Assembly: GCA_039707465.1 (NCBI GenBank)
Contig: CM077643.1
Location: 243,806,167-243,870,166 of the forward strand
DNA: 64,000 bases
Direction of reading: 5' to 3'
Source of the DNA: Rhabdophis nuchalis
Taxonomy: Eukaryota; Chordata; Lepidosauria; Squamata; Natricidae
The notes beneath the pieces are model-generated. The model searched no databases, was not told the origin of the DNA, and was given only the letters and a program-made list of their open reading frames with translations. Shown here one piece after another: positions 1 to 12,200 of this stretch; position 1 is the stretch's first letter, and every line of letters begins with the position of its first letter. Position numbers and translations under genes: made by a program.

Positions 1-545
1 AGCAACATCAGAGGCGATAATGGACGAGGCGGCGGGGAGAGCCCCGGCCCCGCCGCTGCTTCTTCCTCTTGGTCCCGCCGCAGTAGCGGCGACGATCAAT
101 ATGAGGAGCGCTATAACCGGGCTTTCCTCCCTCAGCTCCGGACCCAGCTGCGTGACGTCGCCTGCAGCATGTTCTCTTTCCGCTGTGGTCGGCAAACGGC
201 GGCTCGCGAGCCACAAGCGGCTCTTTGGCCCCTCGAACGCGGCTCTTCCTCCGCCGGGCAGACGCCGTCTGCGGCATAGCCGGCTGCTGCTGCTACCACC
301 CCCGAGACCTGCGACACGCAGCTTCCGCCGGGCGCGTCTCCACCAGCTCCCTCCGAGGGCCACTACGGCGCACGTTCCGGAGCTGCCCGCCAGGCGGGGC
401 TGGGAGGGAGGTGGGTGTGCGACCCCCGGACAGCCTCGGCGGCGCTTAAGATGGCCGTAGCCTCGGGTGCTCGCCCCGCCCGCTGCGAGAGGAAGCATCC
501 GTAGCCTCCCCAGCCGGCATGCTGGCTCCTCCGCTGCTTCGGGGG
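1..545. other. CpG-rich sequence at the left edge, unidentified open frame
   Basis: This stretch is GC- and CpG-rich. On the + strand, frame 1 is open from the very first base to a stop at about 277-279, and a second frame is open from 20 to 460. Neither translation resembles a protein I recognise; both are rich in Arg, Ala, Pro and Ser, as expected of GC-rich non-coding DNA. It could be the end of a coding exon, a promoter, or the inside of a mobile element, because it runs into a purine tract and hAT-like ends, the same order as in the element at 2763-3841. No function is assigned. Confidence 0.4.
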
Positions 546-975
546 GCGGGGGAGTGAGAGACTGACAGACACACAGAGAGACAGAGGGGGAGGGAGGGAG
601 AGAGAGGCAGAGGGACAGACAGGGGGAGGGACGAGAGAGGGGGGGGAGAGGAGGGAGAGAAAGATGAGAGAGAGGGGGGAGAGAGAAAAGAGAGAGACAA
701 GAGAGGAGAGATACAGAGAGATAGGAGAGAGAAAAGAGGGAGACAGAAAAGAGAGAGAGGAGAACAGAAAAGAGGAGAGAAAGAGCTATGAGAAAGAGAG
801 AAGAGAGGGAGAGAGCCGGGAGAAGAGAGAGAGGAAATAGAAAAGAGACAGAAGTGAGAAAAGAGGGAGGGAGACAGGAGAGAGAAAAGAGAGAAGAGGA
901 GAGAGAAAAGAGTGATGGAGACAGGAGAGAAGAGAGAAAGATGAGAGAGTAAGAGAGGAGAGAGAAAGGAGAGAT
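546..975. repeat. GA-rich low-complexity tract
   Basis: Almost pure purine (GAGA, GGAGA, AGAGACAG units) on the + strand for about 430 bases. The complementary strand gives long Ser/Leu/Phe-rich open frames that are artefacts of the pyrimidine composition. Confidence 0.9.
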
Positions 976-1191
976 GTTTTGTTTTCTGTGGGAAATTGGT
1001 CCAAATGGCTCTTTGAGTGTTTAGGTTGCAGAAACAGGTAGCCAAGCTAAGTGCCTGAAGGATCCCATTCTGTCACTGGGAGTCCCAAAAGTGCTTCAGC
1101 GAGAGGCACGCTGGATTCATATTAGTGGTCTGCGGGATTGAAAATTGTGAATTTAGTGGTCCCTGAAGTCCGAAAGGTTGGTGACCCCTGT
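976..1191. mobile_element. hAT-type transposon 3' end fragments
   Basis: The part around 980-1035 (TGTGGGAAATTGGTCC, TGGCTCTTTGAGT, AGGTTGCAG) matches the end of the copy at about 11517-11576. The segment then closes at 1191 with AAGGTTGGTGACCCCTG, which resembles the terminal inverted repeat GGTTGGGGACCCCTG of the complete element at 2763-3841. The matching left end is not in the window, or was lost. Confidence 0.6.
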
Positions 1192-1445
1192 TCTAGTCCA
1201 GCCCTAGCTCTGACAGGAAGCCCTATACCATTTTGGACAAATTATTGTCCAATCTCTTCTTTAAAATCTCCAGTGTTGGAGCGTTCACAATTTTTGGAGA
1301 CAATTCGATCCACTGATTAATTTTCTAACCATCAGGGAATTTCTTCTTAGTTCTAGGTTGCTTCTCTCCTTCATTAGTTTCCATCCATTGCTTCTTGTTC
1401 TGCTTTCAGGGGTTTTGGACAATAACACGACTCCTTTTTTTTAAG
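1192..1445 (-). mobile_element. CR1 LINE 3'-end fragment, antisense
   Basis: This contains the reverse complement of the CR1 segment that is in forward orientation near 35870-35940. Recognisable pieces include CCATTGCTTCTTGTTCTG and TTGCTTCTCTCCTTC. It is diverged, with no intact frame. Confidence 0.7.
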
Positions 1446-1680
1446 CAATGCACCACCCCACCAAATGTTCCCTTCAGACTGGTTTAGTGATAATCCTTAG
1501 ACTGTGTTGGTTCTCTGTGTCATCTAATATATATGGATATATGCATACTTTTGTTTTTATGTATATCATCTTGTTTATGTAGTGTATATTGGAGGTGGTT
1601 ACCTTTCGAGAGCTGTATGCAACGGAATTTAATTTTAACGTATGCCAATTGATGTATATTCAAAGTGACAATAAAGTTAC
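1446..1680 (+). mobile_element. Probable LINE 3'-UTR fragment ending in a GACAATAAAG motif
   Basis: An AT-rich stretch that ends TCAAAGTGACAATAAAGTTAC, like the tail ACAATGACAATAAAG at 9180-9200. That tail style belongs to non-LTR retrotransposons. The family is not certain. Confidence 0.4.
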
Positions 1681-2754
1681 TCTAAGACTTCTAGTCTGTG
1701 GCAATCAGTCTGGCTTTTTAACTTTGAACAGGGAAAATAGGCTTTCCTGAAAATTAAGGGGCAAATTTGATTGATGTCCACCCTAAACTCTGTCTGTGGA
1801 AAAATTATTTTCAAATAAATTGTATAGATCAGATTGGACTTTGCATCTGCAAATGGCATCAATAAATCACAAGAAGGAATGGCACATTTGTACTGAATTT
1901 ACATAGAAATTCAGTGAACATTCAAAAAACCCATTCGTTTGATAGAAATGTTGGTATACAAAATGTGGGAACTTGTATTTTGTTTGTTTAAAAAAACCTT
2001 TCATTTCTAGAAACATTGCTATATGTATTTGGGATGAAATGCCATTGCATCACATTGTTTATCACCTCTCACCAATGTGTCCTATTAAATTAGTTCCTCA
2101 GTATCTAGATTAGGAATCTGGGTAATCTCAAAAAACTAGTCATATAGATGTAGTTATTAAATGACTCACAAAGAAATTTTCAAGCAAGAGACAAGACTGA
2201 GAAGCTGAAAAAATACCTCAAAGGCATGGCAAATCTTTTTCATATTCTTGGCAAATAAACTATATGGAAAGGGCCTTTAAGTCACAAGGAATTCAGCTCA
2301 ACTGAATTCCTTGATGCAAATGTATGGATTCCCAAGAAAAGTGTGGTAAGATGATTCCAGGTTTTTATGAATGTCCCACTGCAAGAAAAGATCCCCTTGT
2401 TCTTGAAGGGATGAGCAGAGACCTCCTAAAGGTGGAGGTGAACGCAGCTATATTGTATTGGACAACTATCTATTTTAACAACAAAATACCATACAAATGT
2501 ATCCTGGGTGAAAAGATTAGATTTCGTCAAAAATGCCTCCTGGGTACCATGAAGTAGAAGCACTTCCAGACCATAAAATCCACCACAGAACAGGCCCAGA
2601 AAACTAGTAGTAGTAAATGAAAATCTATCACAATGGAGGACACAATGGAGTGAGGTCTCCCGTGGTTTTCTTTCCCTAGGACCAGTGCTTTTTAATATAA
2701 TGATCTGGAATTGAGAATTGAGGTCTAGGGTCTGGCAGAATTAAGCCTGCCAAA
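1681..2754. other. Intergenic, no recognised feature
   Basis: Moderately AT-rich unique-looking sequence. The short open frames (for example 2324-2557 on +) have no flanking gene signals and no family resemblance. I see nothing I can support here. Confidence 0.5.
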
Positions 2755-2762
2755 CCCTAGAC

Positions 2763-3841
2763 CAGGGGTCCCCAACCCCCGGTGCCAGTCCGTGGCTTGG
2801 TAGGAGCCGGGCCGCAGGGCTGGAGAGGAGGAGGGAGGGAGGAGGGGGCAGTCCCCTGGGCAGAGCGCGTGGGAGAGCGCAGGCGCGGCTGTTCACGCCG
2901 TTGGAGTGTGGCTCTTTCTCCACTCTCGTCGACGGTGAGACTCCTGGGCACCGCCACAGCAGCCCTCCCTACCGGTCGCCGATTCCCTTCCTCCTTCCCC
3001 CTGCAGAGCCTCCACAGCTGGCATGCTGGCCACTTGTCGTCTTCCAGGGCTGCCGTTCCTCCCCCCCCCCCCCCACGGAGGCTTCTCAGCTTCTGGAAGG
3101 AGCCTGAGCGAGCGAACGAGCGACCAAGCACGGCGGGCGGGCGGGGCAGGCTAAGGCGAGTGAGCGCGGCGGGCCGTGCTGAGGAGGCTCCACGGGGGGA
3201 AGGAGGAAGGGAATTGGCGGCCCGTAGGGAGGGCTGCTGCGGCGGGGACGACGACAGACAGAGAGAGGCACAGACACAGGGAGGGAGGGGGGAATCAGAG
3301 AGTGATAGACAGAGAAAGAGAGAGGGAGGGAGTGAGAAAAAGAGAGACACAGAATGAGTGATTAAGTGCGTGAATGTGAGACAGACACACACACACATAG
3401 AGTGACAGATGGGCGGATGAAGGAGAGAGAGAAGAGATAGAGAAAAAGAAAGAAAAAAGTGGGGGAGAGAGAAAGAGAAAGAAAGACACACAGAGAGAAA
3501 GAGAAAGAAAGACAGGAAAGAAAGAGAAAAAAGAGAGAAAGAAAAAGAGACAGAAAGAAAAAGAGACAGAAAGAAAAAGAGAGAAAGAAAGAAAAAGAGA
3601 AAGAGAAAGAGAGAGAGAAAGAAAGAGAAAGACAGAAAGAAACAGAAAGAACGAAAGAACGAAAGAACTTATGACCACAATTGAGCCCAAAAGTTTGGTT
3701 GTTAACCAAGACCCTTGTTAAGTGAATTTCACATTTTCTAAGTTGGCCACGCCCACCCAGTCACATGACTGCTGAGCCGGTCCGCAAAACTTTCTTGAAA
3801 ATGAAACCGGTCTCTGGTGCAAAAAAGGTTGGGGACCCCTG
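2763..3841. mobile_element. Complete non-autonomous hAT-type transposon with GC hairpin and GA tract
   Basis: The element opens with CAGGGGTCCCCAACC and closes with the exact inverse GGTTGGGGACCCCTG. Both sides carry the 8-bp target duplication CCCTAGAC (2755-2762 and 3842-3849), which is diagnostic of the hAT superfamily. Inside are a CpG-rich 400-base block with a pair of about 50-bp inverted repeats (2962-3011 and 3181-3232), a poly-C run near 3060-3074, a long GA-rich tract (about 3285-3665), and a piece that resembles the mariner-type repeats elsewhere in the window (about 3668-3730). There is no transposase frame, so it must have been moved in trans. The intact target duplication suggests a fairly recent insertion. 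Confidence 0.9.
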
Positions 3842-4499
3842 CCCTAGACCTTCAATTTATGATCTAGAGCTGTGATGTTTCAAATTTCAGAGATGGGAAT
3901 ATAGTGGCAAGTTTTCAATTAATCTCTACCAAAAACGAAAACTCAGAACTACATTTGGATATAGGATCTGAGTAAGCATGTGTGCTTATTTAAATTTTTA
4001 TTTGCTGCCCACTCACTCTGGGTTTTTCTAAAATATCTCAAGAATATTTCCCCCTATTCTCACCTGCCCAGTGTGGGGTAACCTTTGAACACAATAAGCA
4101 TGTTTAACAGTAAAAACCATGAAGTTTTAATGGGATTGTAAATCTGTACGTATAAGGAAACAATTCTTTCCAAGCTGTTGAAATAATTCCACCACCACCC
4201 CATTTTTCCCAACACTCCAGTTTTCCTTCCATTCTCCCAAAATGAAAAGACGAAAAACGAATTGCACAAAGTTGTGCTACAGCATGATTCGTTCAAAAAA
4301 GGAACTCACAAATTACAGAAGGAAAAAGACGAGCTAGGTATAGGCAAACGCAAAATTTCATATGCATAAAATAGGCAATCTGGACGGTTATTTCCGAGGG
4401 TGGGGGAAGAACGGTAACAGCCGGCATGCATTTTTCAAAAGAACCGCACAGGCTGCTGAGCGCTGGAGTGAAGAGTGAGCCGAAAGACGTTTTGTTGTT

Positions 4500-4600
4500 C
4501 CCTGGTTGGCTAATTTCAAGCTCCCGGCTGCACCAATCGGCAGGGGCCGTATCGCCCACGTGATGGCCAGGCGCGAGATTACATTCAAACGGTCGTGTGG
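4500..4600 (+). promoter_or_regulatory. CKAP2: CKAP2 promoter with CCAAT box, E-box and CHR-like element
   Basis: A CCAAT box with good NF-Y context (CACCAATCGG) lies at 4533-4537, a CACGTG E-box at 4557-4562, a GGCGCG motif at about 4570, and TTCAAA at 4584-4589. TTCAAA is the reverse of the CHR motif TTTGAA. CCAAT plus CHR is the known arrangement of G2/M genes controlled by NF-Y and the DREAM/MuvB complexes, and CKAP2 is a mitotic gene. Function here is inferred from motif and position only. The head-to-head neighbour VPS36, known in mammals, may share this promoter but was not found. Confidence 0.55.
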
Positions 4601-4664
4601 AACATCGGGGAGTCGGTTGTGTTGCTTCTGCGGGTGAATCTTCTTTGCAAAAGCAAGCGCGTGG
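4601..4664 (+). other. CKAP2: CKAP2 non-coding exon 1 (start approximate)
   Basis: The sequence after the promoter motifs ends in GCGTGG followed by a strong donor GTAAGC at 4665. In the frame that would join exon 2 there is a TGA 21-23 bases before the junction region and no ATG after it, so this exon is untranslated in the splice form I can read. The transcription start is a guess. Confidence 0.5.
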
Positions 4665-5140
4665 GTAAGCGCCGTAAGGTGGGGTAGGATGGGGTGCAGC
4701 TTTTAAAAAACCTGAGCAAAAGCAAGTTTAATTTGCACTTAGTGGAAGGACAAGTTTTCCAGTTTGTTGGATGAAATAGTCCTCGATTCTAGCTGAACAA
4801 GTGAAGCCGGGAAAAGGGGCTCTTGTTTTTTGGCGTGGGGGACAGTAGTTGAGGCTTGATTAGTTTTGATTTAAATTTTCTGAAGACAGGCATCAATCTT
4901 CTGGCTGCTATGATGCCTGAGGTCAGATTGCTTCTTGTTTTCATTCAAGTATAAAACGGCATGTGACATCCGGTAGTGTAACTTGAATGATTTTTTGCTG
5001 GTTGAACCGTTTATTGCATATTCTGCAGCCTTTTCGGGGGAAAAACAGAAAACAATATGTATAGAATTGCTATGTTCTTTTTATTGTGTAAGCGAGTCTT
5101 TATATTAAAAGTTGCAAATGGTTTTGGTTTTTCTGTTTAG

Positions 5141-5188
5141 AAAATCCAGGAAAGTTCAAAAACCGAATTCTTGTCAACAACAAAAATG
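5141..5188 (+). CDS. CKAP2: CKAP2 exon 2; ATG at its last codon
   Basis: The exon is bounded by TTCTGTTTAG and GTAAGT. Its frame reads KIQESSKTEFLSTTKM, then joins EDKEN in exon 3, which matches the mammalian junction ...KTKM|ADKEN. Only the final ATG (5186-5188) can serve as a start in the transcript visible here. If an unseen upstream coding exon exists, the whole 16 codons would be translated. Confidence 0.75.
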
Positions 5189-8128
5189 GTAAGTCATAAA
5201 ATATATCATTGACATTTTAGACTGGAGCTGAAGTCAGATTTATATTATAATGAAGAGACGGGATATGGGAATGTCTGCCTTAAAAAAACCCGGCTATACC
5301 AAAATATATATAACATATAATGAAGGATTTGGGGGTACTGTATAAGCGAGGCAGGGTTCTTGTACATTCAAGTTTTTAAAACTCTGGATATGCAATGAAT
5401 ATACAGATAGCCTTTGACTTACAACAGTTCATTTAGTGACTGTTTGAAGTTACAATGGCATTGAAAAAAGTGACTTATGACTGTTTTTCACAGTTGTAAA
5501 CATTGCAGTGTTCTGGGATCATGTGACCACCTTTTGCAACCTTCTGACAAGAAAAAACAATGGGGGAAGCTAGGTTCATTTAGTATTAACAACTGTAATG
5601 TTTCACTTAACATAAATTTTGGGCCAATTGTGATAATAAGTCAAGCACTATCTTTAAAAGATAAACAAAAAAATGTGAAATTACTATTGTGACTGGCTTT
5701 TCCTGATATTATAGTTTTCTAGTATAATTGATGAAAAGTAAAAAAAATACTACAAGAAATATATGTATGTCAAGATGCCATGTACCCCACATCACTAAAG
5801 AGTATTTTAGAACAAAATGTTCATGTTTAGTTGATACTGTGTTAATTTTTTCCAGGAAGACAAAGAAAATGCCAACATATCTACCAGCATATGGAACAAA
5901 GGAGATAGTATACTTGAAAACACTTTTGTTTCCCCAAAAAACTTAAATTCCCATGTATTAAAACAAATTAAGACAGATACAAATTATAATTCTCCAAACA
6001 AGACAACAGAAGCAGATCCTGAATCTGCAGTAGTAAAATCCAAGGTTGTATCATTTACTCAGACCTTTCTACAGAAAGCAAACATAAAGAAACAGATAAA
6101 AGCAGATGTCTCCGATTCTGTTCCATGCATTTCAGATAAACATATACTTGGCTCATATCGGGGCAAAATAGTTTCTTCTAAGGTAAACTCCTTCAGAAAA
6201 GTTCCAGCAAATGAGCCTAGAAATTCTCCTCCTGCTCTGCCTAAATCAAGAGTAAAGTCAGCCACAACTAATACAAACATAAGGGATGCTAAAGTCACTG
6301 GCAACGCTTGTGCCCCTAAGGTTCAAAACTCCACCCCTTTTCAGTCCAGTACTGTGAGAGTTTCTGTTTATCATCCCAAAACTATTCAGAATCAAGAAAA
6401 ACAATCTATTAGTGGCCCAGAGAATCCTGGGACAACCCAAAAGAATTGTTTCAGCAATCGGAAATCACTATTAAAGACTGTTCCAATCAAGGCTATTAAT
6501 CCTGTCCCGAGGACAAAGAAACTTGCTTCATCTAAAGCTGTTAGTGGAAGCCTAAAAGTGCCACTTTCTGAAGCTATGTCAGCTTCAAAATCAAAAGCAC
6601 AGACATCTATAGATGTGAGAAGGTAATGTAAATGCCTATATTTTTTATAACAAAATGTGTTGGGACAATAAAATATCAAAATAGAGTTGGAATTTTTCAG
6701 ACTATATATCAAGCTATGGCTTGCTTGCTAGATTTTATGGAATAAATCTCATTTAGCTGGGTTTGATCAACATGGTACACTAAAACTGAGTAAACTGCTT
6801 TATGACTAAATGTATTATGAAAATGCAGATTGTACAAAAGAAACCCTTGTAGCCACACCATCACATTCATATTTATGACTCGAGTGTTTTATTCACTTTG
6901 TTTTAAATTGGCCTTGAATAGTCAACAGTTTAAAGCAGTGGTAGTCAACCTGGTCCCTACCGCCCACTAGTCGGCATTCCAGCTTTCATGGTGGGCGGTA
7001 GGGGTTTTGTCCAATACTAAAGCACTTTCCTTTTTTTAAATTTAATTGACTTCCCTACTTTATAAATCACCATTACTGTTGAGTGGTTAGAAAATTTTAC
7101 TGTTAACAGATACAAAAGTGGGCTGTAGGTATAAAAAGGTTGACTACTCCTGGTTTAAAGCAATTGCACGTACTGAGTTTTGAAAATAGGATGCTTTCAC
7201 ATCTTATTATAAACATACTTAATTGTGTGCTCCCTCCACTCTGATAAATTATATTTCTTACGCTCTAGTTGTATATACCTGATAATTGTGATCAAACAAT
7301 TATAAATGCAAAAATTTAGATGCTATTTAGGTTTACAGGCTTATTTCTGTGCTTTCTCTGGAAGTAGTGTTTTGTTTTGGTAGGCCATTGGATCTGAACT
7401 GCAATTGCCAGTTGACCGCTGGATGGCACAAAAATACAGGCAGCTGTGGGTTTTTCAGTTTAGCTCTGATAGCTGCAAAATAGCAACTATCTTTGCCTTA
7501 TTTTTCTGACAATCATGACTTGTAATTGCAATTTTGAATATTATCTGCTTAATAGTTGATTTTTATCTCTTGTAATGTAAATGTTCTTTGAGATAGATAT
7601 GAGGATCTGTGAATTAACAGACGTTCTCATTTAACTGTGACTAGATAACTGGGTAGCTGTTATATGACTGTTTCTAGCTAAAAAGCAAAATGCTGTACTA
7701 ATCAAATGTTTATCTTTTAGAGTTCAGCTAGCTGAATGGCAGGCTTCAAAAGGGATAAAGAAGGTACATAACACCATACCTGTAAATAGCCAGCCTAAAA
7801 CAATAGGTCAGCAAATTATAAAAGAGCCAGATGAATCCTTTTGGGCTACCTTCGTTGAAGAAGATGAACGAAGACTGCTTAGTGATAAGGTCAACAAGAC
7901 ACTTGCAGAATGTTTGGATCTCATTGAAAAGGTATGTTCAAATAAACTACCATAGTGTTGAATTAACTTTTATAACATTCTTGTACTTTATTCAGTTCTA
8001 TAAATTCTAAAGGTACTAGGCATATTGGACTTTCAAGACAACTGGTCTTATAATGGATCGATGCGAAGAGAGTTGGTGGTATTATTATTATTATTATTAT
8101 TAATGGATCGATGTGTAGAGAGTTGGTG

Positions 8129-8169
<41 letters not shown>

Positions 8170-9195
8170 CAAATTTATATCCTGCACCTATCTCCAGATT
8201 GGACTCAGGGCGGCGCACAGGAAAGGAATAAAATGTAAAAAACAATAAATACAGAATGTTAAAAATAAATTAAATTGCACCCATGCTAAAATTGTCAATT
8301 AAAAGCCATTTCTAAAATAAGATTAAAATTTAGAGCTATGCCAGGCCGGCCTCGTGAAAGAGATATGTTTTTAGAGCCCAGTGGAAGAGGCGCAGGTCTG
8401 TGATCGTGTGGAGGTCGGGAGGTAGGCCATTCCAGAGGGCAGGAATTGCCCCCTGAATTCCGTACCATCACGGACCTCTGCCTCTTCCGCCAGTATCTAA
8501 AGACACATCTTTTGCAGCAAGCCGGCCTAGCCTAACCCTCCCGTCGAGACTATTTAGATAGTTTTAAATTGGAGATTTTAATTTGATTTTAGCATAGGAT
8601 TATAATTTAATTTAATATATTTTTAAATTCTGTATTTATTGTATTTTTTGTATGTTTTTAAATTCCTGTGCGCCGCCCTGGGTCCTTTGTGGAGAAGGGC
8701 GGGATATAAATGTGATTAAAATAAAATAAATAAATAAAATAAGGAGCTGCCACAGAGAAGGCTCTCGCTCTGGGGGCCGCCAGCCGGCATTGTCCGGCAG
8801 ACGGCACCCCGATGAGGCCCACCCTGTGAGAGCAGACAGGTCTAAGGGAGGTATGTGGTAGAAGGCGGTCTCACAGATAACCAGGTCCCATGCCATGGAG
8901 CGCTTTGAAGGTGGTAACTAACATGGTAGGCTACATTCTCAAAGATGATTCACACCCTGGTTGGTATCTCTTTGCCCTTCTACCATCAGGCAGAAGATAT
9001 CAAAGTATAGCCAGCCGAACGAACAGGTTTAAAGGTAGCTTCTATCCATGGGCTGTGAGACTTTTAACTTCAACCGCAATCACTCCATGCACATGTTAGT
9101 TTTTTCTTTTTTCTTTTCTCTCTTTTTTGTTTGTTATAATTTTGCACCAGTGAAGTTAAAACCAATTTCATTGTAATTTTTACAATGACAATAAA

Positions 9196-9226
<31 letters not shown>

Positions 9227-12200
9227 ATTATTATTATTATTACATCATGAGAAAATCTTGTATGTCATTTTCTATTGTAACTAACAATCTGATTTCTCCT
9301 GAATAGGGGAAAAAGACTGAATTGTAGAACACAAATGCTGTGTCCAAAGTCTGCTTCCTAAAGGGCACTGCGCTCAAACCTGATTGGCCACCTGTCTCAC
9401 AGCTGAGTATAAAAGGAGCTGTCAGACATGGCGTCAGCTGTTGCCGTCAGATGAATGGGCACTGTTAGATGCCCCGTTGGCAACCATTTGTTAGAATTAA
9501 AAGAGTTAGCCTTATGGTCCCATCTCGCTTCCATTCTTAAGCTGTTCCTTCCCAGAACGGAATAACAGATGTTTATTACTACAATACAGAAGATTCTTGG
9601 TGAAGGCTAGTCATTCTCTGGATTATGAAAATATAAACCAATTCACAGAAGCTTATGCATTATAGATACTCCTTGGCACAATTGAGACTGGCATTTCTGA
9701 TGTATGGTGGTGCACTGTAAAGTGAGTTATCATATGACCAGAGCCAATTTTATGATAATTTTTATAGCAGTCATCGGAACCACATAGTTAAGTGAATCAC
9801 TTCGCCATTAAGTGACCCAAGTTATTTCCCAGTAGACTTTGGCTGAGGCAGCCTGGAAAAGTAACAAATTGGGATCATATGACCAGAAGATACTACAGAT
9901 AAATGCACACTTATTACTAAGCACCTGAATTGCTATCACATGAGTGGGGATGATGAGATGGAGAATAGTTAATCAGCCACTTTTTTTCAAATTAATTGTA
10001 AGTCAACTGCAGACTATGCTTATGCAACATATTAATGTAACATTTCTCTAGAATTCATACAGTTCATACATTTGGTACATTTTTCCCCCTTGCTATTTTT
10101 CTTCAGGGCTTTGTAGGTGAAACAGTATATTCCATTTTGGAAAAGCTGATAGTGAAAGTACCAGAAGCAAAAAAGTTTGCGAAGTATTGGGTGTGTCAGA
10201 TGCGTCTTGAGCAGTTTCGCTCCACAGAAAAAGTAATAACTATTTATGAAAATGCAATTCTTGCAGGAGCGCAGGTAAACACCCTTAAAAGTGTTTCACT
10301 AAATTTAATTTGGTTTTCGGTTGCTTGGCCAGTGAGAGATGTATATATTTATACATTTTCTAATATTTTAACTGTTTAGTTAAAACAGTTTTTAAAGTTA
10401 CAGTTTTAAAAAAGTTAAAAATGTTCTACCGTTTATTTAAAGAGATCAGGTTGGTATAGTTCTTTGATGGCGAACCACAGGTGAAATGTGAAGCCATTTG
10501 TTACGACAAGCAAGGTGTTGCCCTGCCTGTTCCATTGCGACGTCTGCCTTCATTTTCGGCCATTTTTCGCCCTCTGGAGGTTTGCCTGAAGCCTCCTGGA
10601 GGGTGAAAAACAACCCAATATGCAAAACGGAAGTCCATTCCTGAACTTCCGGTTTGCCTGTATGACACCGTTTTTCGCCTCCAGAGGGCCTGTGGGGGGG
10701 GGGGGGAGGCTGTTTTTGCCCTCCCTAGGCTCCTAGAAAGCCACTGGAGCCTGGGGAGGGTGAAAAACAGGTCTATCATGCCATTCCGTGCCAAAAGCGG
10801 GGTGACGGTGGGAGTCGCACACGCATGTGCGGGGGGTGGGTGGGTTGTGCGCATAGAATTATGGGTGTGGGCATGCCCGTGCACAACCCCCCTGTCCCCT
10901 CCCCCCATTTTTGGCACGCGATGGCAAAAAGGTTAGCCATCATTGGTATAGTTGGTTGTTCAATTCTCTTCTGTTGCAACAATCTTAAGTGGGAGTGACC
11001 AGTCTAAGTTTATACTAAGTGTATTATTTTACACTACCCAGTGCCACCCTCTGTATGGTGGGTTGCCATATAAATTTGATTAATAAAATAAATATCTGAG
11101 GCAATTTGAATCTGGATCTCCAGTTTTATTTGAATAGTGATCTTTCATAACATTGTGAGTAATTACAAGGCAAATGGTTTGTTTGTTGTCATATGTGCGT
11201 GGGCTGGGTTTTGGCAACCCGAAGCTCCAGAACGGCATTCAGCTGTTTGGGCCTTGTGCTGTGGCTCCCTGTTGGGTAATGCCACCACTGGCTATCCTCG
11301 CCCTCCCCTTCCATTCACTGCTTGCCTGGCCTGAGAAGATAAGGGCGATGGCAGGGAATGGAGAAAGGGCTGGGACTGATATCAAAAGGGTTTTATGGTT
11401 CCCGGTGTAGGTTCTCTGCCGTAATGACCCGCTGGGTCGATGTGACTAGGGGTCATGTGACTAGGTGAGAGTGAGTGTCGAGTTGGCCACGCCCACCAGG
11501 TTTTGTGGCTCCTGGTATTTTCTGTGGGAAACAGGTCCAAATGGCTCTTTGAGTATTTTAAGGTTGCAGACCCCTGCTGTTGGGTATGGGGTATTGGGCT
11601 TTGTATTTAGGATTTAACTTTTGTAAGTTACCTATACTCAGTTACTGACCTGGGCAGTCATAAATTTCCGGAAACAATTAGCTAAGCTAACTGGAAATAA
11701 ATAATTGGTTTTTCAGCCTAAGGATGAGCTGCGTCATACCTTTGCAGATGTAATAAAGGCTAGACGAGATCTGCCAAAAACTGATGGTAAGATTTAATAT
11801 TATTGACTAGTTTCTCAAATCTTCAATTTTGTTTTGGTAAACATGACCCTATATGATGCAGAGTGATGCTTCACTCTGCAGTTTACTTATTATAAGCCTC
11901 CATTTTTAGTACCCTTTGAATTTCTTAAGAGTCTTAAATATTGAGTTGCCGTATACCATGACAGAATATATTTTTTCAGAATGTGTGAAGGAAGAAAACG
12001 CTGTAAATCCTGTGGGACCAGCTGAAAAAGGGATTGAAGAGACTTTCAAGGAAGTCGATTTGAATAACGAGGTAAAGCATAGTAATGAAGCTTTTCAAGA
12101 ATCAACAGAAATTTGCTCAAAAATCAAAGAAGACTGTCCTAAGAAAAAAAACAACAAAAGTAAAGAGCAGATGCAGAAAGACTTAAAAAATGAAGAAACT

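Noticed and set aside
446..1045. Long minus-strand open frame rich in Ser, Leu, Phe and Pro
   Set aside because: It is the complement of the GA-rich tract; composition alone keeps it open, and it has no domain or gene context.
2757..3709. Several overlapping open frames on both strands up to 244 aa
   Set aside because: They lie inside a bounded hAT element with CpG-rich and GA-repeat DNA and show only low-complexity residues, with no transposase motif.
4060..4588. Minus-strand frames upstream of CKAP2 as a VPS36 first exon
   Set aside because: The translations do not resemble the start of VPS36, and no donor supports them.
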